Positions 1 to 8,500 of a stretch of 38,963 bases of DNA are shown here, piece after piece. The DNA lies in NCBI GenBank assembly GCA_034926235.1, contig JAYFRE010000075.1, forward strand, positions 1 through 38,963. The letters are read 5' to 3'. Every line of letters starts with the position of its first letter. Position 1 is the first letter of the stretch. The translations under genes were made by a program, and so were the position numbers. This stretch comes from JAYFRE01 sp034926235 (lineage in GTDB: Bacteria; Pseudomonadota; Alphaproteobacteria; Rhodospirillales; Magnetospirillaceae). Under the pieces are notes generated by a model that was not told the origin of the DNA, searched no databases, and saw only the letters and a list, made by a program, of their open reading frames with translations.

Positions 1-315
1 AGAATTGCCGTGCGCCGCAGCAGCGGTTACCGGCTTGATTTCCCGGTCACTCATATCGTGGCGGCCACCGTCCGGCTGCACGATCCAGAGGGGCGGCCTC
101 TTCCGGTCGGGGCGGCTGTTACCGTGAACGACGCCGGCGGCGCTTATGTCGGCTGGGACGGCATCGTCTATCTGGAAAGGCTTTTGCCCTACAACCGGCT
201 GACGGTGCGGCTCCCCGACGGCTCGGCTTGCGCTGCCTCGTTCAATCTGGACGTGGTTCCTGACCAGATCGCCCGGATTGGTCCCCTGACCTGCGAAAAA
301 GGACCAGAGCCATGA
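1..315 (+). CDS. Fimbrial outer-membrane usher protein, C-terminal fragment
   Basis: The gene enters from the left edge and the frame is open from base 1, so only the last ~104 residues are present. The fragment has the end-domain pattern of FimD/PapC ushers: a G-Y-x-L-x-F-P-V segment near residue 11, then a compact beta-rich domain with paired G-G-A-Y-V-G-W and C-A-A-S-F stretches and a late cysteine. Ushers are outer-membrane pores that take chaperone-subunit complexes and secrete pilus subunits. The stop codon overlaps the ATG of the next gene (ATGA), so usher and tip protein are translationally coupled. The family call rests on this domain and on the SCPU neighbour. The chaperone and other subunits should lie upstream, outside the window. 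Confidence 0.75.
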   Translation, partial: RIAVRRSSGYRLDFPVTHIVAATVRLHDPEGRPLPVGAAVTVNDAGGAYVGWDGIVYLERLLPYNRLTVRLPDGSACAASFNLDVVPDQIARIGPLTCEKGPEP

Positions 316-1355
316 ATGATCCTTTTTACCGGAAGGTTTTTCGGCTCCGCCCGGTCTGGACGTTCGTTCTCGGATTCCTCGTTTTTGCGGCCTCTTGGGG
401 GCCGGCGATGGCGCAAACCTATAATTACTGCACGGTATCGACCGGTAATATCGATCTCGGGCAATATAGCTCGTTCGAGATCGCCGCATCGTCTAAGCAA
501 GGTTCGGGGGCGGGCGGGCTCGCCTGCACCGCGATACTTTCGCTGCTTAACTCGTCTTATATCAAGGTCAAGGTTGACAGCGCGTCCTTCACGCTGACGG
601 GGGGGGCCGACAATCAAACCATCAATTTTTTCTTGTCAACGGCCGAGAACGGGACGCCGATCGCTTCCGGTGCTGAATTCGACATGTCCAGCCTGGACAT
701 CCTTCGTCTTTTTTCAGGCCCCGGCGGCAGCCTGCCGCTTTATGTCCGGACCAGCGCACAAGCGGCATTGAAGGCCGGAACCTATACGGGGACGGTCAAT
801 CTGCGCTGGTATTTTTCGGTCTGCACGCTTGGCCTGGCTGGAATTTGCAGCTTTTCGAATAGTACGGGATTCGTGCGCCCCGGCCTGTTTACGACGCTCG
901 ACTGGGGGCAGGGCGTAGCCACCACGGTGACGGTGAAGATGGAGATCACAAACGATTGTGTCATCGCCGCGCCGAACATCGATTTTGGCCAAGCGCCGTT
1001 TGCCGCCAACTTCAATGCGGTGACAGGGACCATCCTGATCCGGTGCAGCGCTGGAGCCAGTTACAGCGTGGGTCTGAACGATGGAAACTATTATAACAAC
1101 GGATGGCGGCGGATGCGTAACGCCACGACGGGGGAGTATCTGCAATATGATATCTACCAGACGCCCACTTCCACCCTGAGATGGGGAAGCAGCGGAGCGG
1201 AGCGCCGCCGCAGCAGCACTGCGGAGATCAACCCCAACGTCTATGACGGGGCGGTGAATCAGGGATTCACCTATAAGGCCCGCATCAATCCGAGCCAAAC
1301 GACGCCGGGAGTAGGAACATACAAGGACACTATCATCCTGGATGTCCAGTTTTAG
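312..1355 (+). CDS. Spore coat U (SCPU) domain secreted protein, probable tip adhesin
   Basis: 347 residues. An N-terminal signal peptide ends near A-M-A/Q (about residue 34). Two SCPU-like beta domains follow (about 38-170 and 205-347), each with a cysteine pair and D/G-F-G or D-L-G-Q strands. The second holds the usual SCPU pattern: C-V-I, then D-F-G-Q, then an I-R-C-S segment, then a Y-x-V-G-L-N-D-G strand. SCPU proteins are subunits of archaic chaperone-usher pili, exported through the usher. A two-domain protein directly after the usher is typical of the terminal (tip) subunit. It overlaps the usher stop by 4 bases. Family is well supported; adhesin function is inferred from position and architecture. 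Confidence 0.82.
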   Translation: MNDPFYRKVFRLRPVWTFVLGFLVFAASWGPAMAQTYNYCTVSTGNIDLGQYSSFEIAASSKQGSGAGGLACTAILSLLNSSYIKVKVDSASFTLTGGADNQTINFFLSTAENGTPIASGAEFDMSSLDILRLFSGPGGSLPLYVRTSAQAALKAGTYTGTVNLRWYFSVCTLGLAGICSFSNSTGFVRPGLFTTLDWGQGVATTVTVKMEITNDCVIAAPNIDFGQAPFAANFNAVTGTILIRCSAGASYSVGLNDGNYYNNGWRRMRNATTGEYLQYDIYQTPTSTLRWGSSGAERRRSSTAEINPNVYDGAVNQGFTYKARINPSQTTPGVGTYKDTIILDVQF

Positions 1356-1558
1356 CGCAGGGTTCGCCCGCCGAAAGAAAACGCCCCGTCACGCAGGCGG
1401 AGCGTTGTGTCCAAGACGATTAAAAAACTGTTCGTTCCGGGCTAAAAGCTGCAATTACCCGCCATAGGCGGTAAAACCCTTTTCATATGTTCGAGCGTGG
1501 TTTGAAGCATGACGATTCTGGCGGTGCTGCCGCGGGGCTGTGCCGAGGAGTGAGCGGG

Positions 1559-1975
1559 ATGACGGCATGGCGTCGCGCCATGGTTCTTTTCGCGGCGGCG
1601 GCGGCATTTTGCGCCGTTCCGCTGCTGGGCTGGGCTGCCGAGTTGAAGGTGGTCGATGGCGACACGCTGCGGCGCGGCCCCGATCTGTTAAGGCTTCAGG
1701 ACATCGATGCGCCCGAAACCTATGAGCCGCGCTGTCCGGCGGAGCTGCGCCGGGGCAAACAGGCGACGGCGCGGTTGAACGAACTGGTGCGGTCGGCGCA
1801 AAAGGTGCGGGTGGTGGAATCGGGCAAACGCGATCGCTATGGACGTCTTCTCGTCACCCTGCTGGTCGATGGCCGGGATGTCGGCGATATCCTGATCGCC
1901 GAGGGATTGGCCGTGCCTTGGGAAAACGGAAGGCGGGCGTGGTTCAAACGCCGCGCGCATTGGTGCGGGCGTTGA
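1559..1975 (+). CDS. Secreted thermonuclease (SNase-like) family protein
   Basis: 138 residues from the chosen ATG. A signal peptide covers about residues 1-27 (M-T-A-W-R-R, then an alanine-rich core). The staphylococcal-nuclease fold follows: V-V-D-G-D-T at 31-36, R-L-Q-D-I-D-A-P-E at 45-53 and D-R-Y-G-R at 92-96. These supply the expected catalytic Arg45, Glu53 and Arg96 and the calcium-binding aspartates, so it should be active, probably in the periplasm. An upstream in-frame ATG at 1487 would bury the signal peptide behind 24 residues. The ATG at 1559 has a GAGGAG ribosome site 8 bases away and was preferred. It converges with pdxT, with a 10-base gap and no obvious terminator. Confidence 0.85.
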   Translation: MTAWRRAMVLFAAAAAFCAVPLLGWAAELKVVDGDTLRRGPDLLRLQDIDAPETYEPRCPAELRRGKQATARLNELVRSAQKVRVVESGKRDRYGRLLVTLLVDGRDVGDILIAEGLAVPWENGRRAWFKRRAHWCGR

Positions 1976-1985
1976 TGTGCGCGGA

Positions 1986-2579
1986 TCACGGGGTCCGGCA
2001 GGAATCGATCAACAGAGTGTGCACGCGGGTGTCGGTTCCCAATTCGGGATGAAAGGCGCAGCCGATGACGGTTCCCTGGCGGACCAGCACCGGCTCGTTC
2101 CCGACCATGGCCAGGATGTCCACTCCGGGCGCGCTGCTAAGGATGCGGGGGGCGCGGATGAAGACCATTTCCATCTCCGGTCCGGGCAGGGCGGTGAGAC
2201 GGCGCAGCACATGGGAGTCCTGCTGCCGGCCATAGCCGTTGCGCTGCACGGTGACGTCCAGAAGCCCCAGGCTGGGTTGTGTAGGTTCGACCTCGCGCGC
2301 CAGCAGAATTAGTCCGGCGCAGGTGCCGAGACAGGGGTGGGTGGCCGTGAACGTCTTCAGCGCGTCCCAGAAACCGTCCTGGTTCAGGAAATGCAGCAGG
2401 GTGCTGGATTCGCCGCCGGGAATGATCAATCCGGCAAGACCATCCAGATCCCGGGGGGTTCTCACCCCCCGGCTGTTTATACCCAAGCTGTTCAGCATGT
2501 GCCGATGGGCGTCATAGGCCCCCTGCAGGGCCAGGACGCCGATGGTGACGGGACGGGTCTTCGGCGATGACTGGGCCAT
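1986..2579 (-). CDS. pdxT: Pyridoxal 5'-phosphate synthase glutaminase subunit PdxT
   Basis: 197 residues. Class I glutamine amidotransferase that hydrolyses glutamine and channels ammonia to PdxS for PLP synthesis. Visible motifs: G-V-L-A-L-Q-G near the start (14-20), P-G-G-E-S-S-T at 54-60, the nucleophile elbow L-G-T-C-A-G with Cys87, and A-F-H-P-E-L supplying His177 and Glu179. The triad is complete. An in-frame extension upstream (to 2768) runs back into pdxS and was discarded; the ATG at 2579 lies 4 bases after the pdxS stop, as expected for a coupled pdxST operon. Length matches the family. Confidence 0.95.
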   Translation of the reverse strand: MAQSSPKTRPVTIGVLALQGAYDAHRHMLNSLGINSRGVRTPRDLDGLAGLIIPGGESSTLLHFLNQDGFWDALKTFTATHPCLGTCAGLILLAREVEPTQPSLGLLDVTVQRNGYGRQQDSHVLRRLTALPGPEMEMVFIRAPRILSSAPGVDILAMVGNEPVLVRQGTVIGCAFHPELGTDTRVHTLLIDSCRTP

Positions 2580-2583
2580 GATT

Positions 2584-3534
2584 TCAGTCTCCGCGCGTTT
2601 GCAGCAGCGCATCCTGGGGCAGCGAAGCGACGGCCAGGCCATGCATCGCGCCGGAGCATTGGGCGCTGCATTCGGCGATGACGGCAGGATCGTCGAAATA
2701 GGTGCAGGCCTGGACGATGGCGCGGGCGCGTTGTTCGGCTTCTTCGGGCGTTGCGTAATCGTGGCCATTGTTCATGAAAATGCCCGATCCCACGAACACC
2801 GCTTGTGCGCCAAGCTGACGCAGCAGCGCGGCGTCGGCCGGGGTGGCGATGCCGCCGGCGGAAAAATTGGGCACGGGCAGCGTTCCGGTCTGGGCGACGT
2901 CGCGCACCAGATCGAACGGTACCCGATGATCGCGCGCGGCGACGTAAAGCTCGTCTTCGCGCATTGCCGTCAGTCCCCGGATATCGGCCATGATCTGACG
3001 CATATGCTTGACCGCATGCACCACGTCGCCGGTGCCGGCCTCGCCTTTGGTGCGGATCATTGCCGCCCCCTCATTGATGCGCCGCAGGGCCTCGCCCAGA
3101 TTACGCGCGCCGCAGACGAACGGAATGGAAAAGGCGCGCTTGTCGATATGGTTGACATCGTCGGCGGGGGTCAGCACCTCGCTTTCGTCGATGAAATCGA
3201 CGCCCAGATACGCCAATACCTGCGCCTCGGCGAAATGGCCGATGCGGGCCTTGGCCATGACCGGGATCGATACCGCATCCATGATCGAACGGATCAGGCG
3301 CGGATTGGCCATGCGCGCCACACCACCTTCGGCGCGGATCTGCGCCGGCCCCCGTTCCAGCGCCATGACGGCGCAAGCGCCGGATGCCTCGGCGATGCGG
3401 GCTTGATCGACGGTGCAGACATCCATGATGACGCCGCCCTTCAGCATTTCGGCCAGACCGACTTTAAGTCGCAGATCGTCGGACAAGGCGGACGTCGAAA
3501 AAACGGGATCGGGTTGGGTTTGGGCGGTGGTCAT
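2584..3534 (-). CDS. pdxS: Pyridoxal 5'-phosphate synthase lyase subunit PdxS
   Basis: 316 residues, a TIM-barrel enzyme that makes PLP from ribose 5-phosphate, glyceraldehyde 3-phosphate and PdxT-derived ammonia (the DXP-independent route). Family signatures are continuous: K-G-G-V-I-M-D-V (Asp38), V-M-A-K-A-R-I-G with Schiff-base Lys95, I-D-E-S-E-V-L-T-P-A-D, and R-T-K-G-E-A-G-T-G with the second lysine, Lys163. It leads the pdxST operon and is divergent from a MocR-type regulator with a palindrome between them. Most proteobacteria use PdxA/PdxJ instead, so the pair is a minority trait here and may be acquired. The C-terminal tail after about residue 250 looks more divergent than the core. 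Confidence 0.95.
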   Translation of the reverse strand: MTTAQTQPDPVFSTSALSDDLRLKVGLAEMLKGGVIMDVCTVDQARIAEASGACAVMALERGPAQIRAEGGVARMANPRLIRSIMDAVSIPVMAKARIGHFAEAQVLAYLGVDFIDESEVLTPADDVNHIDKRAFSIPFVCGARNLGEALRRINEGAAMIRTKGEAGTGDVVHAVKHMRQIMADIRGLTAMREDELYVAARDHRVPFDLVRDVAQTGTLPVPNFSAGGIATPADAALLRQLGAQAVFVGSGIFMNNGHDYATPEEAEQRARAIVQACTYFDDPAVIAECSAQCSGAMHGLAVASLPQDALLQTRGD

Positions 3535-3623
3535 GAGGGGACTCCGTGACGGGCGAAACGAACCGGAACGCTAAGGCCGAAGGTGGTCTTGACGACAGAC
3601 ACGTCATCGGTGCAATTTGGATA

Positions 3624-3652
3624 AACCGTACTGGCCGTTTTTCAGTACGGTT
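3624..3652. promoter_or_regulatory. Palindromic operator candidate between pdxS and the MocR regulator
   Basis: Perfect 10-base inverted repeat: AACCGTACTG at 3624-3633 and CAGTACGGTT at 3643-3652, with a 9-base spacer. It sits in the 142-base gap between divergent pdxS and the MocR gene, 25 bases before the regulator ATG and about 90 bases before the pdxS ATG. PdxR regulators commonly bind the shared intergenic region, so this is the best operator candidate. No clean -35/-10 pair could be fixed for either direction. Binding is inference. Confidence 0.6.
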
Positions 3653-3676
3653 CACTTTCCTTCCGGTGTTCCGCCT

Positions 3677-5101
3677 ATGACGAGCACTCTATCCCAGGCC
3701 CCAGCGGGCGGTACGCGCGTAGAGCAGGTCATGCGCCATGTTCGCCTGCGCATTGAAAACCGCAGCCTGTGCGCGGGCAAACGCTTGCCGTCTATTCGCG
3801 CCCAAGCCGACGCTTTGGGCGTGTCGCGCTCGACGGTGGTCGAAGCCTATGCGCGGCTGGTGGCCGAAGGTGTGGTCGAATCGCGGCCGGGATCGGGTTT
3901 TTATGTCGGGCGTCAGTTGACGCCGTTCAGCGTCGGCGACGTTCAGTCCGGCCTGCCTCCGGACAGCGATCCGGTCTGGCTGACGCGCCAATCGCTGCTG
4001 GCAGGCGAGGCCAGTCTTAAACCCGGCTGTGGCTGGCTGCCCGAAAGCTGGCTGCCCGAACAGGATATCCGCCGCGCACTGCGGGCGTTATCACGCCAGC
4101 CGCTGGCGCCCTTGACCGGTTATGGCACGCCGCAAGGATCGCCCGAATTGCGGCAATTACTGTCCTATCGGTTGGGTGAACGCGGCGTGCATGCCCCGCC
4201 CGAACAATTGATGCTGACGGAATCGAGTACCCAGGCGGTGGATCTTCTCTGCCGTTTTCTCTTGCAGCCGGGCGATACCGTGCTGGTGGACGATCCCTGC
4301 TATTTCAGCTTTCAGGCGATGCTGCGCGCGCACCGATCGGATGTTGTTAGCGTCGCCTACACCCCGCAAGGGCCTGATCTCGCCGCGCTGAAGGCGTGCC
4401 TGGAAGCGCACCGGCCACGGCTTTACATCACCAATGCCGCCTTGCACAACCCGACCGGAGCGAGCGTCAGTCTGGAAGCGGCGCACAAAATCCTGATGCT
4501 GGCCGCTGATTACGATCTGACCATCATCGAGGACGACGTCTTCGCCGATTTTGAAACCCACCCGGCGGCCCGGCTGGCGGCTTTGGACGGATTGCAGCGG
4601 GTGATCTATGTCGGCAGCTTTTCCAAGACGCTGTCGGCGTCCGTGCGGGTGGGCCATATCGCCACCCGGCCGGATTGGATCGGTCAACTGGTCGATCTGA
4701 AGCTGGCGACGGCGTTTGAATCCGGTCATTTTTCCGCCGAGCTTCTGCATACCCTGTTGGGTGGCGGAGCCTATCAGCGGCATATGAACGGCTTGCGCGC
4801 CCGTCTGGCCGATGCGATGGGCCAGACGCTGACCCGGCTGGAACGGTTGGGAATACAGGCCTGGCACCGGCCCAGAAGCGGTATGTTCCTATGGTGCGCC
4901 CTGCCGGATGGTCTCGATTCCAGCCTATTGTCGCATTACGCCTTGCAGCACCATCAGATGGTGCTGGCTCCGGGGAACGCCTTCAGCCTGTCGCAGAATG
5001 CCGGGGGATTCTTGCGCTTCAATGTCGCGCAAAGCCTGGATGGCGCGGTCTACGAAGCGCTGGGACGCAGCATGGAAGCCTGTGCCGCGTCCCGGTGTTA
5101 A
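3677..5101 (+). CDS. pdxR: MocR/PdxR-type transcriptional regulator (GntR HTH fused to aminotransferase fold)
   Basis: 474 residues. The N-terminus (about 12-75) is a GntR winged helix, with L-P-S-I-R-x-Q-A-x-x-L-G-V-S-R-S-T-V and ending G-S-G-F-Y-V-G. The rest is a fold-type I aminotransferase domain with N-P-T-G, I-I-E-D-D and the PLP lysine in S-F-S-K-T-L (Lys317). MocR proteins use PLP as effector rather than as a catalytic cofactor. Being divergent from pdxST, it is very probably PdxR, which activates pdxST when PLP is low and represses itself. The start at 3677 was chosen over 3617 because the latter adds 20 residues encoded across the operator. The gene symbol is inferred from context. 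Confidence 0.85.
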   Translation: MTSTLSQAPAGGTRVEQVMRHVRLRIENRSLCAGKRLPSIRAQADALGVSRSTVVEAYARLVAEGVVESRPGSGFYVGRQLTPFSVGDVQSGLPPDSDPVWLTRQSLLAGEASLKPGCGWLPESWLPEQDIRRALRALSRQPLAPLTGYGTPQGSPELRQLLSYRLGERGVHAPPEQLMLTESSTQAVDLLCRFLLQPGDTVLVDDPCYFSFQAMLRAHRSDVVSVAYTPQGPDLAALKACLEAHRPRLYITNAALHNPTGASVSLEAAHKILMLAADYDLTIIEDDVFADFETHPAARLAALDGLQRVIYVGSFSKTLSASVRVGHIATRPDWIGQLVDLKLATAFESGHFSAELLHTLLGGGAYQRHMNGLRARLADAMGQTLTRLERLGIQAWHRPRSGMFLWCALPDGLDSSLLSHYALQHHQMVLAPGNAFSLSQNAGGFLRFNVAQSLDGAVYEALGRSMEACAASRC

Positions 5102-5125
5102 AATCGACCGTTCGTAGCCCCCAGG

Positions 5126-5368
5126 TCAGTGGTTGCAAATCTTATCGGCGCTGGTGTTGAAGCCCGGCGCCGAGGGCGAGAATTTCCCGCGCTCGGCCAG
5201 AAAATCAACCAAAGTGCGGGCGTCCATCTCTTCGGCGGAACAGGTATGGAAACGCGCATCGGCCCCGAATCGGGCCTCGATCGCCGCAACCAGCGCGTCG
5301 GCGGATGCAAAGCCTTCCGGCGATTCCAGCATCATATGCAGAACGTCATGCCCGTGAATGGAGTCCAT
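5126..5368 (-). CDS. YecH-like (DUF2492) small metal-binding protein
   Basis: 80 residues, closely resembling Escherichia coli YecH along its whole length. It starts M-D-S-I-H-G-H-D-V-L, has R-F-H-T-C-S-A-E in the middle, and ends with D-K-I-C-N-H. Conserved potential metal ligands are His5, His7, His11, His41, Cys43, Cys78 and His80. Its physiological role is not known; family annotation as metal-binding rests on the Cys/His pattern. It converges with the MocR gene (24-base gap) and lies 214 bases downstream of nrdJ on the same strand, so it could be read from nrdJ, though the gap suggests its own promoter. Confidence 0.88.
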   Translation of the reverse strand: MDSIHGHDVLHMMLESPEGFASADALVAAIEARFGADARFHTCSAEEMDARTLVDFLAERGKFSPSAPGFNTSADKICNH

Positions 5369-5582
5369 AGCGACCTCTTTCGATGAAACCGAATATCGGC
5401 CGGCTCAGTGCGCGGTCCGGTCCGTTTCATGCTGCATGACACAAACATTACCCAAAGGTCAAGAATTCTCTGAGGGTGTCTGTATTCAGCGGAAATTTTC
5501 CTGGGGTTTTCCAACGGGCAAGCGTCGACAGGGGCTTCCAGTGCTATTCAGACCCCTTCCAGGATAACGGGGGCTTAATTTC

Positions 5583-8500
5583 TTACGAACAGCCGCTGGT
5601 TGAACCGCAGCTGTTGCATTTCATGCAGGTGCCGCTGCGGACCAGGGTGAAATTGCCACATTCGCTACAGGCATCGCCTTCATAGCCTTTCAGATGCGCT
5701 TCTCGGATGCGTTCGCTCTGGGCATCGAAATCGCGGATCATCTCCTGGGCATTGGGTATCGCGGAAGTGGACGGGGCGGGCGTTGCGGTCGTCGGGGCCG
5801 ATGCGGCGGCCAGGCCGCCTTTCAGCACCAGGAGGTTCGAGGACCGGACATAGCCTCGGCTGGTCAGCCGTTCGACCACCGCGCCAAGATTGCCGGAAGT
5901 CAGGCTGCCTTCGCTATTGCCGCGCCCCATGGTGTCGGGGGTCAAATCGGCGGGCGCGACATGGGCCAGATCGGTGCGGCCCAGATAGGACACCGCCAGT
6001 TCGCGGAAGATGTAATCGATGATCGATGTGGCCATTTTGATTGCCGCATTGCCTTCGACTATGCCCGACGGTTCGAAACGGACAAAGGTGAACGCCTCGA
6101 CGAATTCTTCCAGCGGCACGCCATATTGCAGGCCGATGGAAATGGCGATGGCGAAATTGTTGGCCATGGCGCGGAAGGCCGCGCCTTCCTTGTGCATATC
6201 GATGAAAATCTCGCCCAGCTTGCCGTCCTCGTACTCGCCGGTGCGCAAATAGACCTTGTGCCCGCCGACGATAGCCTTCTGGGTATAGCCTTTGCGCCGC
6301 TCCGGCAGCCGGCGGCGGCCTTGGGCGATCACCCGTTCAACGATGCGTTCGGCGACGATGCTGGCGCGCTCGGCCTGCGGCCGGTCGGCCAGATCCTCGG
6401 CCAGCGTCCCGTCATCGTCGAGCAGAACGGCCTGGAGCGGCTGGCTCAGTTTCGAGCCGTCGCGGTACAAGGCGACGGCCTTCAGCCCCAGACGCCAGGA
6501 TTGAAGATAGGCGTTCTGGCAATCGGCGATCGTGGCCGCATTCGGCATATTGATGGTTTTCGAGATCGCGCCCGAGATGAAGGGCTGAGCGGCGGCCATC
6601 ATCAGGATATGGCTGGATACCGGCAGGACCCGCGTGCCGGTCCGTCCGCACGGATTGGCGCAATCGAACACCGGCAGATGGGCCGAAGACAGGCCGGGCG
6701 CGCCTTCCAAGGTCATCGTTCCGGTGGCGTAGAGGTTGGCGGCGTCGATCTCGGTCTTGGTGAAGCCCAGCGCCTGAAGCATGTCGAAGCGGAAATCGGT
6801 CAACTGGGCGGGGGACAGTTTCAGGGTTTCGATGCAGAAACGCTCGCCCAGGGTGTCCTTGTTGAAGATGAAGGAAAGATCGAAGGCCGAAGGCAGGGCG
6901 TCTTCGATCCGTTTCAGGGCGGCGGCATCGAATCCCTTGGCGCGCAAGGATTGATGGTTGATATGCGGCGCGTCCTTTAACGTGCCGTGGCCCAGGGCGT
7001 GACGCAGGATGGCCTCGATCGCGGACGGGGCATAGCCCAGCCGTTCCAGCGCGCGGGGCACCAGACGGTTGATGATCTTGAAATAGCCGCCGCCGGCCAG
7101 CTTCTTGAATTTGACCAGAGCGAAGTCGGGTTCGATGCCGGTGGTGTCGCAATCCATCACCAGACCGATGGTGCCGGTGGGTGCTATGACCGAAACCTGG
7201 GCGTTGCGGAATCCATGCGCCTCGCCCTGCGCCAGCGCCTCGTCCCAGGCCGCGCGCGCGGCGGCGGCCAGCACCATGTCCGGGCAATGGGTGACGTCGA
7301 GCGGTTGCGGCGGCATCGACAGTCCCTCATATCCGCCGGATTCGCCCTGGACGGCGCGGCGGTGGTTGCGGATCACGCGCAGCATGTCCGGCGCGTTCTC
7401 GGCATAGCCGGAGAATGCACCCAGATTGGCGGCCATCTCGGCCGAGGTCGCATAGGCCGCACCGGTCATCAGGGCGGATAGCGCGCCGCAATAGGCGCGG
7501 CCCTCGGGACTGTCATAGGAAAGGCCCGACGCCATCAACAGCCCGCCGATATTGGCGAAGCCCAGCCCCAGCGTACGGAACCGGTCGCTGAGTTCGGCGA
7601 TTCGCCGCGACGGGAACTGCGCCATCAGCACCGAGATATCCAGCACCATGGTCCATAGGCGGACGGCGTGCTGAAAACCCTTGATGTCGAATTTGGACCG
7701 CTCATCAAGGAAGGCGACCAGGTTGAGCGAGGCCAGATTGCAGGCGGTGTCGTCCAGGAACATGTATTCCGAGCACGGATTAGACGCGTTGATGCGCCCG
7801 GATTTGGGGCAGGTGTGCCATTCATTGATGGTGGTGTCGAATTGGAGCCCCGGATCGGCGCAGGCCCAGGCGGCCTCGGCGATCCTTTCCCACAGATCGC
7901 GGGCGCGCAGCGTCTTGGCCACGCCCCCGTCCGTGCGCCGGATCAGCGCCCAGGGACCGTCTTCCTCGACGGCGCGCAGGAAGGCGTCATCGACGCGCAC
8001 GGTGTTGTTGGAATTCTGCCCTGAAACGGTCCCATAGGCTGGCCCGTCCCAATCGGTGTCGAACAGCGGGAAGGGTTTTTCGGCCCGGCCCTGTTGCGCG
8101 AAGCGGATTCGGCGCTGGATGACGGCCTCTGGGATCTGGGCCTTGCGGGCGGCGAGAACGGCCTTTTTCAGCACTTTATTGGTTTTGGGGTCGAAACGGC
8201 CGGCACTGGCGGCGTCGCCGTCCCAGTCCGCCATCGCTGCGGTTATTGCCTCCAGCGCCTGACGGGTCAGACGCGATCCGGCGGCCAGGGCGGCCACCTT
8301 CTGCTCTTCGACCAGTTTCCAGTCGATGAAATCTTCGATGTCGGGGTGATCGGCGTTCAGGATCACCATCTTGGCGGCGCGACGGGTGGTGCCGCCGGAT
8401 TTGATCGCGCCGGCGGCGCGGTCGCCGATTGTCAGGAAGCTCATCAGGCCGGAGGATTTTCCGCCGCCGGCCAGAGGCTCGTTCTCGCCGCGCAAGGTCG

